From Agromyces subbeticus DSM 16689 (GTDB lineage: Bacteria > Actinomycetota > Actinomycetes > Actinomycetales > Microbacteriaceae), in the NCBI RefSeq assembly GCF_000421565.1, contig NZ_ATXG01000008.1:62001-126000 (forward strand): a stretch of 64,000 nt of DNA, given 5' to 3'. Below are positions 27,778 to 36,650 of the stretch, piece after piece; position 1 is the first letter of the stretch; each line of letters begins with the position of its first letter. A program made the translations under genes and the position numbers. The notes under the pieces were generated by a model that had not been told where the DNA came from, made no database searches, and saw nothing but the letters and a program-made list of their open reading frames with translations.

Positions 27778-28506
27778 ATGAACGAGATCCTCGATTGGAT
27801 CCTCGACACCGTGCAGGATGTCGACCCCATCGCCCGAACCCTGCTCGCCGGCCTCGGCATACTGCTCGAAACGTCGGTGCTCATCGGGCTCGTCGTTCCC
27901 GGCGACACCGTGGTGATCGTCGCCTCCACCGCGGTCGACGGTCTCGGCGAGTACTTCGCCCTCACGATCACCGTCATCGTCGGCGCGTTGATCGGCGAGA
28001 GCATCGGTTTCGCACTCGGCCGCTGGTTCGGGCCACATATCCACGCATCGTGGGTCGGCCGCAAGATCGGCGACGAGAACTGGGATCGTGCGCAGCGCTA
28101 TCTCGAGCGCCGCGGCGGCCCTGCCGTGTTCATCTCCCGCTTCCTGCCCGTGCTGCACTCACTCATCCCGCTGACGGTCGGCATGAGCACCATGCGCTAC
28201 CGACGCTTCATCGCCTGGACGGTGCCGGCGTGCGTGATCTGGGCCTTCGCCTACGTCACGGTCGGGTGGCTCGCAGCAGGCAGTTACCGCGAGCTCAGCC
28301 GAGAGCTGCACTGGGCGGGCTACGTCTTCGTCGGCGTGATCGCCGTGTTCCTGCTCGCGGCCTGGGGCGTGAAGAAGCTGCTCGTGCGGTCGGAGGCCAA
28401 GCACATGGCACCGGTTGCGCCGGCAGCCGCACATGACGACGGGCCGGATGCCGCAGCATCCGACCCGTCGAACCTCGACGTGGAGCCGAGGAGCCCGAAG
28501 GCCTAG
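27778..28506 (+). CDS. DedA family (SNARE-associated / VTT domain) membrane protein
   Basis: DedA proteins are membrane-potential-dependent transporters or lipid flippases; several flip undecaprenyl phosphate or phospholipids. 242 aa. Family marks: LLETSVLIGLVVPGDTVVIV near the N-terminus, then GRWFGPHI and FISRFLPVLHSLIPLTVGMS with the conserved arginine, and hydrophobic segments to about 205. The C-terminal tail (about 206-242) is Ala/Pro/Asp-rich. It overlaps the convergent ABC substrate-binding gene, the two stops sharing CTAG. A C55-P flippase role would fit the cell-wall genes in this window, but is not shown by sequence. Confidence 0.88.
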   Translation: MNEILDWILDTVQDVDPIARTLLAGLGILLETSVLIGLVVPGDTVVIVASTAVDGLGEYFALTITVIVGALIGESIGFALGRWFGPHIHASWVGRKIGDENWDRAQRYLERRGGPAVFISRFLPVLHSLIPLTVGMSTMRYRRFIAWTVPACVIWAFAYVTVGWLAAGSYRELSRELHWAGYVFVGVIAVFLLAAWGVKKLLVRSEAKHMAPVAPAAAHDDGPDAAASDPSNLDVEPRSPKA

Positions 28507-29429
28507 AAGAGCGCCTTCTCGGCGAGCCAGTCCTTCGCGATCTGATCGGCCGACTGCTGCTCGTTGACGCTCAGGGCGTTGAGCGCGACGAGGTCTTCGG
28601 CCGTCAGCGCTGCACTCACGGTGTTGATGACGTCGGCGATCTCGTCGGTCACCTTCTCGCTCACGACCGGCACGACGTTCGAGGCCAGGAAGAGCCCTTC
28701 GGGGTCTTCGAGGGTCACCAGCTCGTTCGCCGCGATCTCGGGGTTGGCGCTGTAGATGTTCACGAGCTGCACCTGGTCGTCGACGAGCGCCTTGAGGGTC
28801 AGCGGGCCGCCGCTGTCTTCGATCGGCGTGAAGGCCACGTCGACGCCGTAGACCTCTTTCAGCCCCGCGGGACCGTACGGGCGCGTCTCGAGCTCGGAGT
28901 TGCCGCCGAGGGTGAGCGGAGTCGTGACCTTCGCGAGGTCGGCGAGGCTCGTGACACCGTTCGCCTCGGAGAACTCCTTCGTCACGTTGTACGAGTCCTG
29001 ATCGGTGGCGGGCGCCTGGTCGAGCACCCGAAGGCCCTCGGGCAACGAGGTCTCGAGCTCGGCGTAGACGTCGTCGCTCGTGGTGGCCTCGGTGTCGGGC
29101 ACGTAGTACTGCAGCAGATTGCCCGTGTACTCGGGGAAGACGTCGATCTCACCGCCCTCGATCTCGGGGATGTAGACCTCGCGCTGCCCGATGAGGAACT
29201 GCCGATCGACCGTGAAGCCCTGGTCTTCGAGTGCCTGGGCGTAGATCTCGGCGATGATCTCGTTGGAGTAGTAGTCCTGCGAGCCGACGACGATGGTCTC
29301 CGACGTTCCGCCGCCGTCACCGGATCCGCTGTCCAGCGGATCGCCCGACGCGCACCCTGCCAGGGCCACTGTCGCCCCGACCGCGACCGCTGCCAGGGCA
29401 GCCAGCCGGCCTTTTCCTGCTGTGTTCAT
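28503..29429 (-). CDS. Osmoprotectant/quaternary-amine ABC transporter substrate-binding lipoprotein (ProX/OpuBC type)
   Basis: Captures glycine betaine, choline or a related compound outside the membrane. 308 aa with a lipoprotein signal: hydrophobic stretch then VALAGC with the lipidated Cys26. The mature part is an OpuAC-type fold: IVVGSQDYYSNEIIAEIYAQ, EGGEIDVFPEYTGNLLQYY, GPAGLKEVYGVDVAFTPIED. ATG 29429 overlaps the upstream permease stop as ATGA. It is the last gene of the operon. The exact ligand cannot be read; histidine-betaine (ergothioneine) uptake is an alternative. Confidence 0.88.
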   Translation of the reverse strand: MNTAGKGRLAALAAVAVGATVALAGCASGDPLDSGSGDGGGTSETIVVGSQDYYSNEIIAEIYAQALEDQGFTVDRQFLIGQREVYIPEIEGGEIDVFPEYTGNLLQYYVPDTEATTSDDVYAELETSLPEGLRVLDQAPATDQDSYNVTKEFSEANGVTSLADLAKVTTPLTLGGNSELETRPYGPAGLKEVYGVDVAFTPIEDSGGPLTLKALVDDQVQLVNIYSANPEIAANELVTLEDPEGLFLASNVVPVVSEKVTDEIADVINTVSAALTAEDLVALNALSVNEQQSADQIAKDWLAEKALF

Positions 29430-30169
29430 TCTCGATTCCCTTCGGTGATGGGTTGCCCCACGACCGCTCGGGGCCGGGCCGGCCGCGAGCGGAGCTCTCT
29501 GGTGCGGGTCGCGCGCACACCGGCGGGCACGACGAGACGCTGGGTGATGGCGAAGATGCCGTCGACGATGAGGGCGAGCAGGATGACGAGGATCGAGCCG
29601 CCGAGCATCTCGTCGTAGTTGCGCGTTTTCAGCCCGGCGAAGATGAATCGCCCGAGGCCGTCGTCGGCGATGTAGGCGGCGAGGGTCGCGGTCGCGATGA
29701 TCTGCAGTGTCGCCGAGCGGATGCCGCCGACGATGATCGGGAGGCCGAGGGGAACCTCGACTCGGCCGACGAGCTGCAGCTCGCGCATTCCCATCGCCCG
29801 TGCCGCGTCTATCGTGCGGCGGTCGACCGATTCGAAGCCTGCGTAGGCACCTGCGAGGAGCGGCGGAATCGCGAGGATGACGAGGGCGATGATGGGGGCG
29901 CCGAGACCGATGCCGAGCCAGAGACCGAAGAGCGTCAGCACGCCGAGTGTCGGCAGCGCGCGCAGACCGCCCGACACCATCACGGAGAACTCGCGTCCCT
30001 TGCCCGTGTGGCCGACGAGCGCCCCCGTCGGGAGCGCGATCGCCGAGGCCAGCAGGAGCACGACGGCCGAGATCCAGATGTGCTCCCAGAGGCGCTGCGG
30101 GATGCTGCCGGTGCCGCTCCAATTGGCGGGATCGAGGATCCATGCGATGCCGTCGATGAAGAGGTTCAT
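29426..30169 (-). CDS. Osmoprotectant ABC transporter permease (OpuBD/ProW type)
   Basis: Inner-membrane channel subunit, 247 aa, with about five membrane helices. The binding-protein-dependent transport motif is RRTIDAARAMGMRELQLVGR followed by VEVPLGLPIIVGGIR. The N-terminus, a short amphipathic start (MNLFIDGIAWILDP), is common in OpuB-type permeases. ATG 30169 overlaps the other permease gene as ATGA. The C-terminal 25 residues are arginine-rich and cytoplasmic. Confidence 0.9.
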   Translation of the reverse strand: MNLFIDGIAWILDPANWSGTGSIPQRLWEHIWISAVVLLLASAIALPTGALVGHTGKGREFSVMVSGGLRALPTLGVLTLFGLWLGIGLGAPIIALVILAIPPLLAGAYAGFESVDRRTIDAARAMGMRELQLVGRVEVPLGLPIIVGGIRSATLQIIATATLAAYIADDGLGRFIFAGLKTRNYDEMLGGSILVILLALIVDGIFAITQRLVVPAGVRATRTRELRSRPARPRAVVGQPITEGNRE

Positions 30170-30851
30170 GCGGCGTCCGCCTGCTTCACGAGCGTGGTCG
30201 ACACGGCTCTCGCTGTCGCGGTGTTCGGTCGCGACCAGGGCATGAGCAACCGGCCCGCCATGACGCACAGCCAGTCGAGCACGAGGGCGAGCACCATGGT
30301 GGCGACGATGCCCGTGATGATCTCGGCCTGGATGTTGCGCTGGAAGCCGTTGGTGAAGAGCGTGCCGAGGCTGGGCACGCCGATGACCGCACCGACGGTC
30401 GCGAGGCTGACCGTGCTCACGATCACGACGCGCAGTCCCGACAACAGCACGGGGCCGGCGAGAGGCAGTTCGACTCCCCAGAAACGGCCGACGGCCGAGT
30501 ATCCGACCGCAGTGGCCGACTGGCGGATGTCGCGCTCGACGGCGTCGAAGGCGTCGGCCGAGGTGCGCACGATGACGGCGATGCCGTAGAGCGTCAGGGC
30601 GATCACGAGGTTGAGCGGTGACCGGAGCGGCAGGCCGGTGATCGGCGGCAGCGCGATGAAGAGCGCGAGCGACGGGATCGCGTAGAGCAGCGCGCAGAGC
30701 CCGAGCAGCACGCCACGCGACCATCGGTAGCGGTGCGCGAGCCAGCCGATCGGAACGGAGATCACGAAGCTCAGTATGATCGCGGGCACCGACAACGCGA
30801 GATGGGTGAGCATCAGCTCGCCGACCAGGTCGAGGTTCGACCAGAGCCAGT

Positions 30852-30855
<4 letters not shown>
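30166..30855 (-). CDS. Osmoprotectant ABC transporter permease (OpuBB/ProW type)
   Basis: Second channel subunit, 229 aa. The motif is ERDIRQSATAVGYSAVGRFW followed by VELPLAGPVLLSGLR, with LYAIPSLALFIALPPITGLP earlier in the chain. The start is GTG 30855, overlapping the ATPase stop as GTGA, and continues VNWLWSNLDLVGELML. Two different permeases with one ATPase and one binding protein is the standard OpuB/OpuC composition. Confidence 0.9.
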
Positions 30856-31664
<809 letters not shown>

Positions 31665-31770
31665 GCTGCCTCATTCCATGCCCGGCGGTCGCCGAACCCG
31701 ACGTCCAGCCAAACACCAATCGCGTGCCGAGGCAACGAGCACGGTGCGGCGCGTCGCCGCTGGCGCGCGT

Positions 31771-32433
31771 TCAGGCGGCGTTGCTGGAGGCGGCGGCTTC
31801 GCCCAGATGCTCGGTCAGGTAATCGCGAACGAGTCGCTTCGCCTCGGCGAGGTACCGGTCGTCGCCGGCGGCATCGCGTTCGAAGGCACGGCTGATCAGC
31901 GCATCGCCGAGCTCGATCGAGATGCCCAGCCGGAATCGGAGCTCGGCCTCATCGGCGGTGCCGCCGAACTCGGCCTCGATGAGCCGCGCCATGCGGTGGG
32001 CGAACTCGGGCTCGATGTCGCCCTCGGCCGTCTCGCGGCGTGCGGCGTGCACGACGCTGAAGCCTGGCTCGTCGCGGTACATCGTCGCGCAGGCATCGAG
32101 CGCGACGTCGACGACGTGCCACCAGGTGGCGAGGTCGGCGCGCTCCATGTCGTCGGCGACGCGTTCGCGGTACCGGCGCACGGAGCGCTCTCGAAGGGCA
32201 TGCAGCACCGCGACGCGGTCGGGGAAGTACCGGTAGACGGTGCCGATGGATGCACCGGCGCGCTCGGCGACCATCTGCGTCGTCAGGCGTTCGAATCCGG
32301 ACTCGTCGACGATCTCGGCCGCGGCATCGAGCAACGCGTCGAGCCGCTGCGTGCTGCGTCGCTGCGTCGGCTCGGTGCGGATCGACCGTCTCCGGCTCGG
32401 ATCGGCCCCCAGGATCAGGTCGACATTCGGCAC
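31771..32433 (-). CDS. TetR-family transcriptional regulator
   Basis: 220 aa. The DNA-binding domain lies at about 28-75 (RLDALLDAAAEIVDESGFER, then VAERAGASIGTVYRYFPDR), followed by a helical ligand domain (about 85-210). The start is GTG 32433 with AGGAGG 5 nt upstream. A 15-bp dyad, AGTAG-CGCGT-CTACT, lies at the expected transcription start, implying autoregulation. It precedes the osmoprotectant transporter on the same strand and may control it (inference). Confidence 0.9.
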   Translation of the reverse strand: MPNVDLILGADPSRRRSIRTEPTQRRSTQRLDALLDAAAEIVDESGFERLTTQMVAERAGASIGTVYRYFPDRVAVLHALRERSVRRYRERVADDMERADLATWWHVVDVALDACATMYRDEPGFSVVHAARRETAEGDIEPEFAHRMARLIEAEFGGTADEAELRFRLGISIELGDALISRAFERDAAGDDRYLAEAKRLVRDYLTEHLGEAAASSNAA

Positions 32434-32444
32434 GGAACCTCCTC

Positions 32445-32459
32445 AGTAGCGCGTCTACT
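32445..32459. promoter_or_regulatory. Dyad operator upstream of the TetR gene
   Basis: AGTAG, CGCGT, CTACT, perfect arms. It sits between a TAGAGT -10-like hexamer (32457-32462, minus strand) and the ribosome-binding site. Confidence 0.5.
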
Positions 32460-32530
32460 CTACCCGGAGCGGCACCCCGCCTCAGACCACTCGTGCACCC
32501 TCCGTTTCGCGGCTCGACACCGGCGCATGA

Positions 32531-32536
32531 CAGACT
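32531..32536 (+). promoter_or_regulatory. -10-like hexamer of the App1-type gene (leaderless)
   Basis: CAGACT, six bases, ATG 32543. The first base departs from TANNNT, so this is a weaker match than at idsA or dedA. Confidence 0.35.
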
Positions 32537-32542
32537 GAGTGG

Positions 32543-33601
32543 ATGCCGGCGAGCTCCCCCCTACCGGCCGGACAACGAGAGCGCCAGGTCCGGCATCGTG
32601 CTGCGCGCCTCGAAGACCGGATCCACGACATCCGCGAGCGTTGGGCGCGTCGGCGCGGTCAGGTGCCCACCGTGGTGCCATACACCGGCTATGGATCGAC
32701 CGCCTGGGTGCGCGTGCTCTGCCGAGTGCTGCTCAGCCGACCCGTCGATCCCGACGAACGCTCGAAGCGACGTCGCCGACGGGGCGAGCAGGGCATCCGC
32801 GGCTGGCGCAGCTTCACGAGCGTGCCGGTCGGCGACGTCGCCGTGACCATCGAGGTCGGCGGCCAGCGCATCGAGGTGCTCGCCGACCGCGGCGGGGTCG
32901 TCGACACGAAGGTGCCGGTCTCGCTCGAACCCGGCTGGCACCGCGTCACCCTCACCGCAGAGGGGTCGGAGCCGGTCGAGGCACCCATCTGGATCGTCGG
33001 CCCAGACGTCGACTTCGGCATCATCTCCGACGTCGACGACACGGTGATGGTCACGGCGCTCCCCCGCCCCTTCGTGGCGTTCTGGAACACCTTCGTGCTC
33101 GACGAGCACGCGCGCATCCCGACTCCGGGCATGGCGGTGCTCTTCGAACGCCTCGTCAGGTCGCACCCGGGCTCGCCGGTGATCTACCTCTCGACGGGGG
33201 CATGGAACGTCGCACCGACGCTCACGAGGTTCCTCTCGCGCAATCTCTATCCAGCAGGCCCCCTGCTGCTCACCGACTGGGGACCGACGCACGATCGCTG
33301 GTTCCGAAGCGGACGCGAGCACAAGGAAGACAATCTCCGACGCCTCGCCGAGGAGTTCCCCGACATGCGTTGGCTGCTGATCGGCGACGACGGCCAGCAC
33401 GACGAAGAACTCTACGAGCGTTTCGCCACCGATCACCCCGGCCGCGTGACGGCGATCGCGATCCGTCGTCTCTCCAAGGGCGAGGCGGTGCTCGCCGGCG
33501 GGCGCACGAAGGGCGAGCAGCACGCTGCAGGCGTGCCCTGGGTCTCGGCGAGCGATGGTTCGGCGATCGCCGACCAGCTCGCCGACGTCGGCGTGCTCTG
33601 A
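32543..33601 (+). CDS. App1-type (DUF2183) phosphatidate phosphatase-like protein
   Basis: HAD-superfamily phosphatase related to yeast App1, 352 aa. The catalytic motif DVDDT (163-167, in FGIISDVDDTVMVT) is the DxDxT signature; later HAD motifs are VIYLSTGAWNVAPTL and LLIGDDGQHDEELY. The N-terminal 160 residues include a beta-sandwich-like stretch (VTIEVGGQRIEVLADRGG) usual for this bacterial group. No signal peptide or membrane segment. The substrate in bacteria is not established. Convergent with pyrD. Confidence 0.85.
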   Translation: MPASSPLPAGQRERQVRHRAARLEDRIHDIRERWARRRGQVPTVVPYTGYGSTAWVRVLCRVLLSRPVDPDERSKRRRRRGEQGIRGWRSFTSVPVGDVAVTIEVGGQRIEVLADRGGVVDTKVPVSLEPGWHRVTLTAEGSEPVEAPIWIVGPDVDFGIISDVDDTVMVTALPRPFVAFWNTFVLDEHARIPTPGMAVLFERLVRSHPGSPVIYLSTGAWNVAPTLTRFLSRNLYPAGPLLLTDWGPTHDRWFRSGREHKEDNLRRLAEEFPDMRWLLIGDDGQHDEELYERFATDHPGRVTAIAIRRLSKGEAVLAGGRTKGEQHAAGVPWVSASDGSAIADQLADVGVL

Positions 33602-33638
33602 GCTACTGCGCCCCGCGACGACCGCGCGCGCGACCGCG

Positions 33639-33656
33639 CCGAGCGGCTCGGCTCGG
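33639..33656. terminator. Small hairpin between convergent App1-type gene and pyrD
   Basis: CCGAGC, six-base loop, GCTCGG. Short and without a T tract; a weak bidirectional terminator at best. Confidence 0.3.
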
Positions 33657-33662
33657 AGTCGG

Positions 33663-34715
33663 TCAGGCGGCGATTGCGGTGCGACGACTGCGGGCGAACC
33701 GCGCGAGCCCCCGATTGACCTGCCTCGCCCACAGCGGGCCCCGGTAGATGAACGCGGAGTACCCCTGCACGAGCGTGGCCCCGGCGTCGAGCCGGTCTTG
33801 CACGTCGGCGGCGGTCTCGACCCCGCCGACCGACACGACGCACAGCTCGGCCGGCACCTGCGCGCGGATCAGGCGCAGCACCTCGAGCGAACGTGCTGCG
33901 AGCGGCGCCCCCGAGAGGCCGCCGGCACCGATCGCCTCGACGACGGATGGCGCGGCACGAAGCCCCTCGCGTGAGATCGTCGTGTTCGTGGCGATGATGC
34001 CGTCGAGGCCGAGGCGCTGCACGAGCTCGCAGATGCGCACGATCTCGGCGTCGGCGAGGTCGGGCGCGATCTTCACGAGCAGCGGCGTCTCGCCGGAGGC
34101 GGCGCGAACCGATTCGAGCAGCGGTGCGAGCGAGTCGATCTCCTGCAGGCCTCGCAGGCCTGGCGTGTTCGGCGAGCTGACGTTGACCACGAGGTAGTCG
34201 GCGAAGGGGGCGAGCACCCGCGCGCTGCGCACGTAGTCGGCGACGGCGTCTTCGACCGCGGTGACCCGGCTCTTGCCGATGTTGACTCCCAGCACCGGGC
34301 GGTCGCGACGGCGTGCGAGCCGCGAGAGACGACCGGCTGCGGCATCCGCACCGCCGTTGTTGAAGCCCATGCGGTTCACGAGCGCACGGTCGCTCACGAG
34401 GCGGAAGAGCCTCGGGCGCGGGTTTCCCGGCTGCGCGACCGCCGTGATCGTGCCGACCTCGACATGGCCGAACCCCAGCTGGCCGAGGCCTCGCACGGCG
34501 TAGCCGTCTTTGTCGAAGCCTGCAGCGACGCCGAACGGCGATGGGAAGCGGAGCCCGAGGGCTTCGACCGCGAGCGCTGCATCGGGCGCGGTGAATCGTT
34601 CGACGAGCTTGCCCACCCCGAGCGTCGGCAGGGCGCGAATCACCCGGAAGGCGAGATGGTGGGCGTCTTCGGGGTCCAGGTGAGACAGGACGGCGGAGAA
34701 GAGAAGTCGATACAT
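33663..34715 (-). CDS. pyrD: Dihydroorotate dehydrogenase (quinone), class 2
   Basis: Oxidises dihydroorotate to orotate in pyrimidine synthesis, passing electrons to the membrane quinone pool. 350 aa with the class 2 features: an N-terminal amphipathic helix ([20 protein letters not shown]), [40 protein letters not shown] with the catalytic Ser, [17 protein letters not shown], and [17 protein letters not shown]. Start ATG 34715; TAGCCT lies 8 nt upstream, so the mRNA has almost no leader. It starts 40 nt past the nrdR stop but probably has its own promoter. Confidence 0.96.
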   Translation of the reverse strand: MYRLLFSAVLSHLDPEDAHHLAFRVIRALPTLGVGKLVERFTAPDAALAVEALGLRFPSPFGVAAGFDKDGYAVRGLGQLGFGHVEVGTITAVAQPGNPRPRLFRLVSDRALVNRMGFNNGGADAAAGRLSRLARRRDRPVLGVNIGKSRVTAVEDAVADYVRSARVLAPFADYLVVNVSSPNTPGLRGLQEIDSLAPLLESVRAASGETPLLVKIAPDLADAEIVRICELVQRLGLDGIIATNTTISREGLRAAPSVVEAIGAGGLSGAPLAARSLEVLRLIRAQVPAELCVVSVGGVETAADVQDRLDAGATLVQGYSAFIYRGPLWARQVNRGLARFARSRRTAIAA

Positions 34716-34723
34716 CGCGCCTC

Positions 34724-34729
34724 AGGCTA
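34724..34729 (-). promoter_or_regulatory. -10-like hexamer of pyrD
   Basis: TAGCCT, eight bases, ATG 34715. Confidence 0.4.
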
Positions 34730-34755
34730 CCGGAGTCGTCGCGCGCCGACCGACA

Positions 34756-35229
34756 TCACTCCACGGGTCGGGCGGGCAGGCGGCCGTGCTCTTCACGGAG
34801 CTGTTCGATCGCCGACTCGAAGTCGTCGAGCGAGTCGAAGGCCTGGTAGACGCTCGCGAATCGCAGGTACGCCACCTCGTCGAGCTCGCGCAACGGCGGC
34901 AGGATGGCGAGGCCGATGTCGTTGGCCTCGATCTGCGACGCACCGGTCGAACGAATGGTCTCCTCGACCTTCTGCGCGAGCACCGCGAGGTCGGAATCCG
35001 TCACCGGCCGCCCCTGGCACGCCTTCTTCACGCCCAGCACGACCTTCTCACGGCTGAACGGCTCGATCACGCCCGACCGCTTGATGACCACGAGGCTCGC
35101 GGTCTCGGTCGTGGAGAACCTGCGCCCGCACTCGGGGCACTGGCGACGACGTCGGATCGAGAGTCCGTCATCGCTCGTACGTGAGTCGATGACTCGGGAG
35201 TCGGGGTGTCGGCAGAACGGACAGTACAT
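34756..35229 (-). CDS. nrdR: Transcriptional repressor NrdR
   Basis: Senses (d)ATP and represses ribonucleotide reductase genes. 157 aa: a zinc ribbon with Cys3, Cys6, Cys31 and Cys34 ([17 protein letters not shown], then [13 protein letters not shown]), followed by an ATP-cone domain ([20 protein letters not shown] to about 140). Complete and typical. No nrd genes are in the window, so its targets lie elsewhere. TAGGCT and GGGAG lie just upstream of ATG 35229. Confidence 0.97.
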   Translation of the reverse strand: MYCPFCRHPDSRVIDSRTSDDGLSIRRRRQCPECGRRFSTTETASLVVIKRSGVIEPFSREKVVLGVKKACQGRPVTDSDLAVLAQKVEETIRSTGASQIEANDIGLAILPPLRELDEVAYLRFASVYQAFDSLDDFESAIEQLREEHGRLPARPVE

Positions 35230-35238
35230 GGTGCTCCC

Positions 35239-35244
35239 AGCCTA
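35239..35244 (-). promoter_or_regulatory. -10-like hexamer of nrdR
   Basis: TAGGCT, nine bases, ATG 35229. Confidence 0.4.
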
Positions 35245-35299
35245 GCGGCGGTCGTCGAGGGCGATGGTGGGGCGCAGGGCGCTCAGGATGGCGCCGGGC

Positions 35300-36607
35300 T
35301 CATGCCTCGAATCGGGCGGTGACCGCCTCGCCGTGCGCCGGCAGGTCTTCTTCGGCCGAGAGCGCGGCGATCACGGGCGCGACCTCGCGCAGCGCCTGCT
35401 CGTCGTACCGCACCACCTGCTGCGGCCGCAGGAAGGTCGCCGCAGAGAGTCCTGAGGCGTATCGCGCCTGCCCGCCGGTCGGCAACACGTGGTTGGAGCC
35501 GGCGGCGTAGTCGCCGAGACTCACGGGCGAGTACGCTCCCATGAAGATCGCGCCGGCGTTCTCGATGCGGGCGAGGGTGGCATCGGCGTCGCGCACCTGG
35601 ATCTCGAGGTGCTCGGGCCCGAAGGCGTTCGCGAAGTCGGCGGCCTGCTCGAGGTCGTCGACCAGCACGACCGCCGACTGAGCGCCCTCGATCGCCTGGC
35701 GCACGCGTTCGCTGTGCTTGGTGGCCGCCACCCTGACTTCGAGGCGTCGGGCGACCTCGGCCGCGAGCTCGGCCGAGTCGGTGACGAGCACGGATGCCGC
35801 GAGCTCGTCGTGCTCGGCCTGGCTCACGAGGTCGGCCGCCACGAAGTCGGCGTCGGCGCCGTCGTCGGCGATGACGAGGATGTCGGTCGGCCCGGCCTCG
35901 GCGTCGATGCCGGTGACGCCCTGCACGACCCGCTTCGCCGCGGCGACGAAGACGTTGCCGGGCCCGGTGACGCGTTGCACCGGCTCGAGGCCGATGCCCT
36001 CGACGCCGTACGCGAAGGCGCCGATCGCGCCCGCGCCACCCATCGCGTAGACCTCGTCGATGCCGAGCAGCGCGGCGATCGCCGCGATCGTCGGGTGGAT
36101 GCGCCCGCCGAACGCCGCTTGCGCAGGTGAGGCCAGTGCGATCGACCGCACGCCGGCGACCTGCGCCGGAACGACGTTCATGATGACGCTCGACGGATAG
36201 ACCGCCTTGCCGCCCGGCACGTACAGGCCGACGCGCGTGACGGGCTGCCAGCGCTGTTCGACCACCGCCCCACTGCCGAGCCGGGTCACCCGCGGCTCTG
36301 GCACCTGGGCCGTGCTCGCGGCACGCACGCGTTCGATGGTCTGCAGCGCCGCGGCCCGCACCTCTGGCGCGAGCGCCTCGAGTGCGTCGGCGAGCTCGTC
36401 CGCAGGCACGCGCACGGCGGCCGGTCGAACGCCGTCGAATCGCTCGGCCTGGTCGAGCAGCGCCGTCTCGCCGTGCTGGCGAACCTCGTCGATGATCGCC
36501 CGAACGGTGTCGAGCGCGGCCGAGACGTCGGTCGCCGAGCGCGGCACGAGGGCGAGCAGGCAGGCCGGCGTCGGGCGGGTTCCACGGAGATCGATGGTGC
36601 GCAGCAT
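35300..36607 (-). CDS. hisD: Histidinol dehydrogenase
   Basis: Last enzyme of histidine synthesis: NAD-dependent oxidation of histidinol to histidine in two steps, zinc-dependent. 435 aa. Motifs: VGLYVPGGKAVYPSSVIMNV, ITGPGN-type VTGPGNVFVAAAKR, GPTDILVIADD, AEHDELA, EHLEIQVRDADA with zinc-site residues, GSNHVLPTGGQARYASGLS. Start ATG 36607, preceded by TAGGCT 9 nt away. The rest of the his operon is not downstream here, since nrdR follows. Confidence 0.96.
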   Translation of the reverse strand: MLRTIDLRGTRPTPACLLALVPRSATDVSAALDTVRAIIDEVRQHGETALLDQAERFDGVRPAAVRVPADELADALEALAPEVRAAALQTIERVRAASTAQVPEPRVTRLGSGAVVEQRWQPVTRVGLYVPGGKAVYPSSVIMNVVPAQVAGVRSIALASPAQAAFGGRIHPTIAAIAALLGIDEVYAMGGAGAIGAFAYGVEGIGLEPVQRVTGPGNVFVAAAKRVVQGVTGIDAEAGPTDILVIADDGADADFVAADLVSQAEHDELAASVLVTDSAELAAEVARRLEVRVAATKHSERVRQAIEGAQSAVVLVDDLEQAADFANAFGPEHLEIQVRDADATLARIENAGAIFMGAYSPVSLGDYAAGSNHVLPTGGQARYASGLSAATFLRPQQVVRYDEQALREVAPVIAALSAEEDLPAHGEAVTARFEA

Positions 36608-36616
36608 GATGCATCC

Positions 36617-36622
36617 AGCCTA
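36617..36622 (-). promoter_or_regulatory. -10-like hexamer of hisD
   Basis: TAGGCT, nine bases, ATG 36607. No ribosome-binding site is apparent in those nine bases. Confidence 0.4.
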
Positions 36623-36650
36623 TCGACGCGTCGCGGTGTGCTCGCCCGGG

